Of a DNA stretch of 64,000 nucleotides, positions 12,901 to 22,203 are shown one piece after another. The notes under the pieces are model-generated. The model did not search any database. It had not been told where the DNA came from and saw only the letters and a program-made list of their open reading frames with translations. The DNA is taken from the NCBI GenBank assembly GCA_038373885.1, contig JAWZYV010012396.1:124001-188000 (forward strand). Reading direction: 5' to 3'. Numbering within the stretch: position 1 is the stretch's first letter; every line of letters begins with the position of its first letter. The translations under genes were made by a program, and so were the position numbers. This DNA comes from Cheiracanthium punctorium. Taxonomy: Eukaryota > Arthropoda > Arachnida > Araneae > Cheiracanthiidae.

Positions 12901-15900
12901 TTTTTTTTTTTTTTTAAATAGATCACTTTAAGGCATTGCAAGGTAGCATGTTAGTGGCTATTCAACTTAAACAAATTTCATGGATTACTTTTGAATGCTT
13001 ATTTGCTTTTCAAATTTTTACGAAATTTTATGGAGACATAATTTTAAAATTGAGTGAATCAAACAAAAAAATGTCTTCTCTATTGACAATTTCACTCAGC
13101 TCTTAGTTACTCTGTAACATGCACTCTTGAAGTTATACTTTTTTTTCTTTGCTAATACTCTATTTCCATTTTTTTGTACTCCTACAATGCTGATGAAAAT
13201 TCAGGCTTTTTGGAAATCTGCATTACATACTAACTCGTCAACAATGGGTACTTCAGCTTGTTGTCCTTTAGTGAGAAAAATGTTTTGCAAGAATTAGTTC
13301 AATAATTTTAATTCTGAAATACATGTGCAGAGTTTTCCTGAAGTAATAAATATAGATTACTTGATATTAATTCGTTTTAAAGAATAGTTAAATTAATTTT
13401 TAATAATTAGTTTAAAATAGTTAAGCTAATTATTATTAGCTGAGCAATTAAATTTAATTTTTTGGATAAACTAGCCAGTTTAATATTTTACCTGATTTCA
13501 GCTTTGATACTATCTGTCAGGTTAATTTCAAATTTCAGTTGGCCAATTTAACCCCTCCCCCAACACACACACAAGCTCCTTTCACTTTGTCCCTACTCAG
13601 GCTGTACAAATCCCATAAAAATAGTTGTAGCATTTATTTATAATAATAAAATAAATAGTTAAGCAAGACAGAATAACATAAGTTTTTCAAATTATGCAGC
13701 TTTTAAAAAGTTTTTAACAGAAAAAGTTGAATACTTTTTTTCTAAAACTTTTTATTGTTTTTTTAACTAGAAATTCAAATTTTATTTAAAATAAAATGAT
13801 TACCTTTGCATTAAAAAAAAATTCTCATAATACATATATATTAATAAAAGTATCATGCCATTTTAAAGGTGATATAAAATATACTGAAAACTAATTTATT
13901 TAGAACACTGCATCTTTTTTAAAAATAATAATTTTTAATTCCCAAATCAAATCACTAAACATTAAAACCTATATAGATATTTAATTATTTAAGCTATACA
14001 AGTGATAAGAACATTCACTGGTGTTCAAGCTCACCACAACACATCCTCTTGCTTCGTGTTGTCGCAAAAATATATTGTTCACAGCAAAACTATGTGATCT
14101 GTGATGTATTGTTGTTGCTTCACTCATTGCCATGAAAATAATTTTTGGCGGGTGCCGTGAACATAGCCACTACTGAAAATATATCACAGACCCTGTAGGT
14201 GGAGAGTGGCTAGATCCTACGCTAAAAGCACATTTGTAACTGAAAAATTTTGGGGATGTGGGCAGCAAATTATAACAGGTCCTTTGTTTGATTGATAAGG
14301 GGCCTCAATCATTAGCATTGCTTTGTGATTTTGTGCCCCTGACATGACAGTCCAAATTGTGTATCCCCCTTTGCACCTTGAACAAGAACTTAATAATTAC
14401 TCAGCTCCCATAATAAATGCTATCCTATCCTCACCTTCTACATTTTGGAAAAACTAGCACAAAATAGTAAAACTCTATTTAAATCTCTTGTGATGCAGCT
14501 GATTTTGCACCCTCACTTCTGCTGGCCCTTATCCTTGATGTACCTTAGATAGGGCTTTTTTGAAGATTGTTGCTGCAAAGAATTTCCATTATGCCATTGC
14601 CTAATACCCTGTCTCCTCCAAAGTTTTATTAATTCTATTGCGTATGTATAATTTTCTTTTAAAAAACATGATAAGTCCAATCATGTCTCTTATTTTCCTT
14701 AAAAGTGTTTTTTTAAGTTTTAAAAAAATTGTTGAATGTAAATTTAAAACTTGATTTACATTAAATCAAATTTAAAGTTCATATTTCCTTTTATCAGCTT
14801 GTTTTGCTAATTTTTTGTTCTGTTTCATATAGCTAACAAACAGTGTAACAGACGCTTAGATAGTGGAAATCTTACCGAACATGAAGGTGAAATATACTGT
14901 CGATCTTGTTACGGCAAGTTGTTTGGTCCCAAAGGCTATGGATATGGTGTAGGGGCTGGAGTTTTATCAATGGACACAGCAGATGCTTACAGAAATGGGC
15001 CTCCAACTAGGTCAGTATCTTAGTAATTTTAAATACAATTTTTAAAAAATTGTGTTTAAAAAGTACAATTACTTTACTTATGAACATCTCAGGTAAACAC
15101 ATTCCTCATATTCAGATTTTCTTATAATACATATCAACTTTATAATTAAGCAAGGCAATCAAACTATGATTTTTCCACACTAAATATATTAAAGAACAAG
15201 TGTTGCTGCCTTCTGATTATTGGGGGAGGTTACGAAGACTAGAGTATGCTTTCTTTTCCCTATCTTTATTAACAATGAAGACAAAATATTGGAGGACAGA
15301 ACATGTCCCTGCATCTCCATAGGTTGTGATGGCCATGTATTGAAGTAATAGAACTTCAATACATAGAATTCTTTGGATAACTCACAAGTAACTTCAACAG
15401 TACAAATGTTGAAATAATGCTTAGAACCTCTAGCACTTATCTGTAATTTTGAATCTACCTTTGGAATCCATGCAGATGAAATTTGTGTGCATTTGACCCT
15501 ACATTTTACTTTGTTTTGTAAATTCTTTTACAGAAAATAGTGACTTTCACAAAAATGGAACCCTGGAAAATTTTCTGGATTGACTCCTGAATCTTTTAAA
15601 CTCAGATTTGAGGGGAATCACAATATTTATCAGTTAAAAAAAGTATTGAGTCAGATATTTAAATTACATTTAGTATGTTTAAAGATGTATGATTAAATAA
15701 ATTTTTTTAGTCATTTAATCTAATTTTATTTGAAACATAAATTGTGGTTTTAAAATGCTGCATTAATATGCATGTGAAAAATAATGTGTGATTTAGTATT
15801 TACTTAAAAAGTTATAGTCTAACAAGTTTGCTTTAAGTTTCTAGCTGCTTCCCCATGACATTCTTAGGCAACTGAAATGTTGTAAACTTTGTGCATTCCA

Positions 15901-18900
15901 TGATTTTTTCACGCATGGACATGTTCTCATTTTTATTGGTATTTTTTCACTGTTTAACCAGAGAAATAAATTATATGAAGTACTAACTGAGTACCCATTC
16001 TTCTTATAGGAGAAATTTTAAAAAAAATTTCAAACATAAATGTATAAAGCACAATGAACAAAATGGTTTTAAAATTTGACAAGCTTAATTTTTAATTTTT
16101 TGAAAGCTTTCTGAATAATTTGCTTTGGGGTAATAAAGTGTCTACTGTAATAATAAAATATACCCTTACATCTGTGATTGACATGCAGTTATTGTCACAA
16201 TAAGCTGCACCCTAGCATTTAAAAGCTGGACAAGTGCGTATCTTCTGCTTAGTTAGATAACACCTAAAGCTAGCATGTTTCAAGGCCTGGATTTCATATT
16301 AGATCCTGCCATAAGTTCTCTCTTTTCATCAAAACATAAAGAAAAGTAGATAGTATTTTTAGTGTATTGTGATGCGGTAAACTATTCTATAAATATGTAA
16401 GCTATTTTTTCTGTGTTTTCTCAAACATTTGATCTATTATAGCAATATTCCTGCTGTTGCACAAGCGCATGTTGCACCTTTACAAGCACCAGTAGTTCCT
16501 AAATCATCTCAACCCAGATGGGGAGGAGCTGACATTTGCCCAAGATGTGGTAAAGCAGTTTATATGGCCGAAAAAATGATGGGTGGTGGCTCGGTATGCT
16601 TATTAATCTGTTTGTTTAGCATGCTTTATCTGGTTTATGAACTAAAAATTTGAGACCTGTAATTTGCATATTTTTAATTTATTTTCAGTTTTGAAGGAAG
16701 AGAAATTTTATCACTATAATGATATTTCAAATTTTCTCAGAAAAATGTGCCATTTAAAAAATGCATTAAATAAATTAAACCTGATTTGTGATTTTACAAA
16801 CATGTTAATGATATTTAAAAGTGATTAAAACATAGCTTATAACCCATAGTAAAAACAACTGAAATACCTAAAAATATGCAAAAATATATTTGGGCCTCAA
16901 TACAGGGCCATCATCTCTTATCTGTACTTTCCGAACAAGCAAGGTGATCAATATGTCATACTAAGCTAGCTGCATGTACCATGTCAGTTTTAGTGCCATG
17001 TATTGAAGTTTTTTGGGCTGAGTGCGAAAGGGCTGTATTTAGTTTGTTGAATTTCAGATTATTGTTGATTCTTCTTTTCTTTTATTTTTCACTTTGTCAT
17101 TATTACGTGACATTCTTTTTTATTTGTGTATTAAAAAATTACAATATGTGTTAGGCTAAAACAAATTTCTAATCACATAGCAAATTTGTGAAATCTGTAT
17201 TTTTCAAATCTGTAATATGCTAAGCAATAGTGCAATACTTATTTCCAACATTAGAAAAAGGTTTTATTTTTCTTTCAATACTGTAGATTGTTTTGTTTTT
17301 TAATACAAATCAATTTTTTCTTCACTGTTAAAAATATATTTTTCTATTTCATGTATCAAATTTTAAATTCTAGGCCTGGCACAAGACAACTTGTTTCAAC
17401 TGCAAAGAATGCCACAAAAGATTGGAATCTATGACTCTTTGTGAAAGAGAAGGAGAAATTTATTGTAAAAGTATGTAATTTAATTTGTATATCCAATTTT
17501 ATAATGTAATATGCTAAGCAATAGTGCAATACTTATTTCCAACATTAGAAAAAGGTTTTATTTTTCTTTCAATAAGTGTGCCACAAGGTCGTTATAACTC
17601 ACTTAATTTTTCAAATCTCATTTTAATATCCAAATGAGTAATTTTGAAGAATGTTAAAATTTTATACTTTACACTAATTAATGAATTTTTATTGTACTTT
17701 CCCATTGGCATTTAAAGAAGGTGTTCTAGAGCACTTAAAATTCAGTCAAAATTAATAACAAATTTTTTAAATTACAAAAATAAAAAATGATACAGAAGAA
17801 ACATTTTGGTTACTAAGTAAGAGATCTACCCTACTTCAGTTCTAAAAAGTTTCTTTGCCACACAATTAAGAAAGTAAAGAGTAAACTTTTAAAAAGAGGA
17901 GGAACTCAATATTCTTCTTCATTATTCTTACTCTGCTAATTTTTATTTATATGTGTTGTTTTTAATTGTCCTTTATTAATTTTTATCTTTAACACATAAA
18001 ATGAACATCAGAATTGTCAGATTCAAAATGGAAAAAAAAAAAAAAAAAAAAGAAAAAAGAAAGAAAGAAATGATGATTTTCCAATGTGAATTATTTTTGG
18101 ATTCATCTAAGCTATTTTTTTTCCTGGCAGTAATTTTAGAATTAAAAAAAACTAAACCATATTGTTATTGCTAAACAAGCTGTTCCATTTTCTGCATAGT
18201 TTTTTCCACTGGATTTTTATTCATATGTTCTTAAATGTTAGTATTTTGCATAAAAAGAGAAAATTTTTTTGCGAAAGATGTATAAACCTTGATCTACAGA
18301 GAGGGGAACTGTATTAATAAAAGAACACTTGTATTTAGGTTACCAAAAATAAATTATTTATAAAGTTTTGTGAAGTTAGTTAAAGTTGTTTCATTTTTAT
18401 ATGTTTACTATAGCATTTGTTATCAAAACATAATTTCAAAAATGAATTAATTTTCAATTACAATCAAAAAGCGAGTTTGTTCTAGCTTCCGTTACATAGA
18501 TGGCAGCACTATACTTTCAGATAAAGAATTTGAAAGTGGAAAAGTTTTGTAGAGTGGGAACATAACTTAAAGAGGGAATACATTTCAAAATTTCACACTG
18601 CCTCAAGTAAAATGATGGGGTATTTGTCCTCCTCAATCAAAAACAATGTCACTAAGAACAAGAAAAACATCTTGTTACTCTGACTATAAAACTTTACTTT
18701 TAGCCTACAAATAAATTAATTTTTCTCAGTGTTAAAAAATTGCTTGTATTTAAGTATTGACTTCCGTTGCAGTTTGGGTGTAGCTGTCATACTTGAACGT
18801 GCAGAATGAAGAAACATTTGACCAAAGATAAAATTTACTGATTTTATTGGCCATATCAAACCTCCTTTACTGTTCCTTTTTCTGTCCCCTGCATGCTTTA

Positions 18901-20715
18901 CTGTTTAAGAGAAAATCAAGTGAAGATCATTTCTTGTACTTGCTACACTCTTGTGCAAATTAATGAAAACAAACTCAAAAATTTGAGGAAACAAAAAATA
19001 AAAGGTACTTTATTTAAATTTATGCAAAATCGGAAATTTTTAGAACATAATTTGATCCCACGACTCATTTTTAACATTTGGACACGATTTGGCATGGATT
19101 CCACCAATTTTTTATGATCATTTATAATATTTGTCTACTATACAATATACCACACATGTGTTAGCACCTTGATTAGCTTCTCCATAGTTGTTCAGTCCAT
19201 ATTTAGTAGACGATTTTTGCATATAGCCCAGTGATTCTCTAATGGGTTGATATCAAGAGAGTTCTCAGGCGATCTCAGTGTCTCAATTTACTTTTCACAC
19301 ATGAATTTTTTTACCATTTTGGGCACAAGTAGTTAGTACGGAGTTAAATCCTGCTGCAAAATATCCTTTCCATCAGAGTGTTGTTTCTTCAACTCTGGAA
19401 CAATCTTTTTATCCTGAATAGTAATATACTTCTGAGAACGCATCATACGGTAAACAGGCTGCAATGAACTAACCACATTTTAATGTAAACAACCCCAAAA
19501 TATCTTGTTTTGAGTGTGTTTAACAAATTTATTAATGTGGCAATCCCGAATACTCTTACCAGATGACTTCTGCACATGAGTTTACTGACCTTGGACAAAC
19601 AAATAGTTTTCATCGCTAAATACTAGGTTTTTCCTAAACATTTTCGACTGACCAATCCTTATATTTTAACCTCCATAAGTAGCAGTTTTTCTTCATTGGT
19701 TGGGTCAGAAGCTGTTTTTTCAGAGGCTGATAGGCTGGTTGACTGGTTACAAGAAGATATCTCCAAATAGTAGACAAGCTAATATTTATCCTATACTCTT
19801 TTAAATATCTATTAAGTGCAGCACTAATCTTTTACATTTATTTTTTACGTTGTGTGAGTAGAAAGTGTTATCTCTTGGCATTGTTTTCTTTTTTTCAGCG
19901 ACAATTCCTTTTCCGCTTTGGAGATATGGATCCTGTTTCTTTTCATTTGTTTTATGGTATGGCTGACAGTTGCAATACTAATGCCAACTATTTTCAGAAT
20001 CTCTCTGTTAGTCTTTTCCATGTGTTTCGAGAGAGTAACAATATTTGTATGTTCTCACAGCATCACATCTATCTCTAACAGTGAAATCTCAACTGATGGG
20101 ATCAAAGCTGGAGCTTTCATCTACTGAAGTTCCTGCACATGTGCTCTCATAACCCCTTCTGATTTGTAGAAATTGTTTGCTAGCCAAAGGATTTATTCAT
20201 CTCGCCCATATTTTAACATAACTTACTATGATTGTTGAAAAAAAATAGGAGTGATTTTAAAATTCATGAAAAAATAGTTTGTTTCAATTAATTTGCACAA
20301 GGGACATATTTTACAAACTTCTGTAGCAATTCATTTAGAATTTGCTTTGTGTAAACCCTTGAAATTTGGTTTAATAAGTATGAAAATCTGAATTGATAAA
20401 ATGACACAAATTAAAATTTCAAAAATAGCATGAAACATACTTTATGATATGAGTTTGTGTTGAGCTCACTTTAGTTCTAGTCTGCTTACACATCACATTT
20501 TGGTTTTATTTCTGAATTTTTGGCTAAATTTTATAAAGAGGGTAAGAATTATATCATTATTGATATAATTTCTATTATATAAAATTTAACTTTTGTAAAG
20601 TCTCATTAATCAATGTATATATTTTCTAAACTTTATTGCAGCCTGCTATGGAAAAATGTATGGACCGAAAGGGTATGGATATGGACAAGGTGCTGGCACT
20701 TTACAGATGAGCTAA
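9851..20715 (+). CDS. Two-LIM cysteine- and glycine-rich protein (CRP / muscle LIM protein family), five coding exons
   Basis: Spliced CDS: 9851-9947, 14833-15010, 16443-16593, 17374-17470, 20642-20715. These join to 597 nt, giving 198 residues plus TAA. All introns are GT-AG, in phases 1, 2, 0 and 1. LIM1 (residues 5-58) has ligands C5, C8, H26, C29, C32, C37, C55, C58. LIM2 (124-176) has C124, C127, H145, C149, C152, C155, C173, C176. Each LIM is followed by a glycine-rich GPKGYGYG motif (64-71 and 182-189). The linker (93-120) is rich in Ala, Pro and Gln. Known members are about 190-200 residues and act as zinc-finger adaptors that bind alpha-actinin and actin at Z-discs and shuttle to the nucleus; a muscle role here is inferred from family. 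Oddities: C32-x4-C37 in LIM1 and H145-x3-C149 in LIM2, where the family has x2. The CSRP and Mlp names could both apply, so no symbol is given. Confidence 0.93.
11193..12575. mobile_element. AAGCTT-rich terminal-inverted-repeat DNA element, copy A
   Basis: Ends: CCCTAGATAGCACAT on the left and ATGTGCTGTCTGGG on the right (inverted repeat CCCAGACAGCACAT). About 150 bp of the left end holds eight AAGCTT palindromes, mostly as CAAGCTTGA; the right end holds three more. No transposase frame is present. The copy at 41287-42495 is highly similar along its length but lacks ~120 bp present here (about 11705-11830), consistent with deletion between short TGATT repeats. Superfamily not assigned; target duplication 0-3 bp at most. 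Confidence 0.8.
11505..11580 (-). other. tRNA-like module inside AAGCTT element copy A
   Basis: On the minus strand: box A-like TAGCTGAACGGGTAGCG, then about 30 nt, then box B-like GGGTTCTATTCC. It looks like a pol III promoter head or tRNA remnant rather than a foldable tRNA gene: I could not draw a consistent anticodon stem. The equivalent position in copy B has the same box B half but a different box A half. Confidence 0.5.
12803..14832. other. Rest of CRP intron 1
   Basis: The Helitron-like element resumes to 13260, including a poly-T run at 12891-12915. The segment 13083-13259 matches 34487-34680 inverted. After that the intron is AT-rich with no recognised element; a short (CA)n lies near 13562-13574. 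Confidence 0.5.
14833..15010 (+). CDS. CRP gene coding exon 2 (LIM1 second half, glycine-rich motif)
   Basis: The acceptor AG is at 14831-14832 after a T-rich tract; the donor GTCAGT starts at 15011. The exon encodes residues 33-91 plus two bases of codon 92, including [19 protein letters not shown] and [12 protein letters not shown]. Its first 11 nt carry the codons that lengthen the gap between the fourth and fifth zinc ligands. A second AG lies at 14842-14843, but using it shifts the frame and gives an immediate stop. Confidence 0.92.
15466..15590 (-). repeat. Interspersed repeat with CAGGG-type ends, copy 3 (partial) in intron 2
   Basis: It shares the CATTTTACTTTGTTTTGTAA and GGATTGACTCCTG segments with the copy at 8126-8362, in the same orientation. 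It is shorter and more diverged. Confidence 0.45.
15970..16015 (-). repeat. Degenerate Helitron-like 3' end in intron 2
   Basis: TACTAACTGAGTACCCATTC resembles, in the same orientation, the Helitron-like terminus at 29275 (TACTAGCTGGGTACCTGTTC), with the terminal CTAG changed to CTAA. It is probably an old copy; the rest of that element was not delimited. Confidence 0.35.
16443..16593 (+). CDS. CRP gene coding exon 3 (linker and start of LIM2)
   Basis: The acceptor AG is at 16441-16442; the donor GTATGC starts at 16594 (phase 0). It encodes the Ala/Pro/Gln-rich inter-LIM linker, then [17 protein letters not shown], the first ligand pair of LIM2, and ends after GGGS. Open reading continues a short way into the intron; that extension is not coding. 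Confidence 0.92.
17211..17280 (+). repeat. 70-bp direct repeat, copy 1 (upstream of exon 4)
   Basis: Identical over all 70 bases to 17505-17574, from TGTAATATGCTAAGC to TTTTTCTTTCAATA, at an offset of 294 bp. It lies 93 bp before exon 4. Confidence 0.97.
17374..17470 (+). CDS. CRP gene coding exon 4 (LIM2 core)
   Basis: The acceptor AG is at 17372-17373; the donor GTATGT starts at 17471 (phase 1). It encodes [19 protein letters not shown] and REGEIYCK. There is one residue more than usual between the histidine and the next cysteine. The exon is 97 nt, the same length as the coding part of the first coding exon, and is flanked by two identical 70-bp repeats. Confidence 0.93.
17505..17574 (+). 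repeat. 70-bp direct repeat, copy 2 (downstream of exon 4)
   Basis: Second identical copy, starting 34 bp after the exon 4 donor. No other part of the 294-bp interval is duplicated, so this is not a simple tandem duplication of the exon. Confidence 0.97.
17575..18945. other. CRP intron 4, 5' part
   Basis: AT-rich non-coding sequence with an A-rich run near 18031-18070. Nothing else recognised. Confidence 0.5.
18946..20306 (-). mobile_element. Tc1/mariner-like element with dead transposase, in CRP intron 4
   Basis: Terminal inverted repeats: CTTGTGCAAATTAAT on the left and ATTAATTTGCACAAG on the right. TA dinucleotides flank both ends (18944-18945, 20307-20308). Length is 1361 bp, normal for Tc1. 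On the minus strand, translated fragments in several frames include a helix-turn-helix-like [29 protein letters not shown] (first catalytic Asp), ILQQDLTPY (second Asp region) and [11 protein letters not shown] (the D-x-NP-x-E block). Stops and frameshifts throughout make it a pseudogene. The two forward frames near 19.9 kb are antisense shadows of it. Confidence 0.92.
20642..20715 (+). CDS. CRP gene terminal coding exon 5
   Basis: The acceptor AG is at 20640-20641. The exon completes LIM2 (TCYGK) and adds the second glycine-rich motif ([12 protein letters not shown]), then TLQMS and TAA at 20713-20715. The short C-terminal tail after the glycine-rich motif is normal for the family. Confidence 0.93.
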
Positions 20716-20992
20716 TTTGAACTTTTTCCTGTACCTAGCTCTGTTGTATGCATAAATTACATGCTGTGGGATGAAAGTTAACCAGGCAGCTAATTTTAAT
20801 TTGTCATTAATTTCTTTGTTTGGAACTAAAAAAAAAATATATGAATACGTAACTCATTCTAATGAAATAACTACCTAAACTGTTATCTACTTCTTTAAAG
20901 GTTTTTATCAAATATTGTTATGAAAACCAGTGTGTTTGTTTCTTTTCAAGTTATGAAACTATAATTTCTAAATTTTTTGTTGAACGAATAAA
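20716..20992 (+). promoter_or_regulatory. Probable CRP 3' UTR with first canonical poly(A) signal
   Basis: The sequence after the stop is AT-rich and non-coding. The first AATAAA that looks well placed is at 20987-20992, which would give a 3' UTR of about 300 nt. Many further AATAAA-like hexamers downstream mean the true 3' end could be much more distal; the choice is inference. Confidence 0.5.
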
Positions 20993-22166
20993 ATCTTTGA
21001 GTTAAAAATGTAACACCTATAATTGATAACTAATATGAATACCAAGTTACTTTTTGTTTTGTGTTTAGCTTTGTTTTCCAGTTGCTTCATTATTTTTGTG
21101 CACAAGTCAGATGAATATATGTTTTTTCTTTAATTGGTTAGTGAAAATCTTACTGTTGTTTAGAACCTGGTTGTTTTAAAGTCCCAGAGGATATCTGGTT
21201 GTTTTCGTATTATTTTTCTTTTTATTTAACTTCGGTTTGAAACTATCATAAGCTATTTGCTTATGTTATCCATTTACATCATAAATTCATAAACATATTT
21301 TCATATTGTTTCTTGTATGTTTAGTTTTTATTACATTGTGTTATTGTCAAAGAAAAAAAAAATCTTCTTTTTGGTCATTTTAAATATTATTGATTATTTT
21401 AGCCCTCAATTGTTGTAATTGTAACTATCTTCAGTTTAAAATTATAAGAAATACATTGTTGAGCTAAGAAACTAAAGATAATGATATTTTATACATGGAC
21501 AACTGTGATAGAAAGCATTCAGATATTTGTTATAACAACAGATTAATTTCTTGAATCAGTTTGTTCTCAAATGTATCAATATATATTCTATTTTACATAT
21601 CTTAAACACGTAAATGACATAGGGACAAAAGTATGAAATAGGGACAAGTATGTAGTATATGCTAAAAAATTGTTCTAATTTTTAAAACTTGTGTACCAGT
21701 GGAAAATAACTTAAAATCATAGTGATACAATGTGCTTAAGTGTAAAACTTTTTTAAGAAGGGAAACATTTAAAGATATACATGATTATTTAAAACTTGTG
21801 AGATCTTTTCTGATAACAGAATATATATGTTGGAAATATGTATATATATCATTTCTGTAAGAAAGGTTAAAATTGCCTGTTTCAGTTATCTGTTATTGTT
21901 GCTTGCTATGAAATTTTTTCAACATGCTTGAGATTCTTTCTCATGTTATGTTAGTACCAAGTGGCCAAAACATAAATTTAAATATTGTTGTTCTTGCAGT
22001 AAATATATTTTAAAATGTTGTGTAAAATATTTTTAAAGTTGTAGTATAAAGAATTATCTTTTCATTAATGCAATGATTCAATGTAGCTTGAAAATTACAC
22101 TTTTTATATGCACATTTAAAGGAACATACATACTCTTAATATGTGGTGTATTATATGATAGATTTA

Positions 22167-22203
22167 TACATATATGTGTGTGTGTGTGTGTATACACATA
22201 CAC
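22167..22203. repeat. TG/TA microsatellite
   Basis: (TG)n of about nine units, then TATACACATACAC, forming an imperfect palindromic simple repeat. Confidence 0.85.

Larger units (their letters stand above)
10210..13260 (+). mobile_element. Helitron-like (DINE/Helentron-type) element with internal ~150-bp tandem array, in CRP intron 1
   Basis: The 3' end reads ACAATGGGTACTTCAGCTTG, a degenerate Helitron terminus (hairpin ending in GGGT, then CAG-CTNG). Inside, a degenerate unit recurs near 10319, 10479, 10623, 10771 and 10862, each with GCATCACGTAATAACGA-, GAATGAAATGAAATT- and TTTTGAAATTTT-type blocks. The same unit and the same terminal region occur inverted at 34487-37480. An interruption at 11179-12787 holds a SINE and a DNA element. 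The 5' boundary is not resolved. Non-autonomous: no Rep/helicase coding seen. Confidence 0.65.

Noticed and set aside
14844..15010. Alternative acceptor for exon 2 that would remove the extra LIM1 residues
   Set aside because: Using the AG at 14842-14843 with the phase-1 donor at 9948 shifts the frame and gives an immediate stop.
16429..16653. 74-codon frame beginning before exon 3
   Set aside because: It is exon 3 plus intron at both ends; splice sites give the true boundaries.
19854..20127. Two overlapping forward frames of ~70 codons
   Set aside because: Antisense shadows of the minus-strand Tc1-like transposase.
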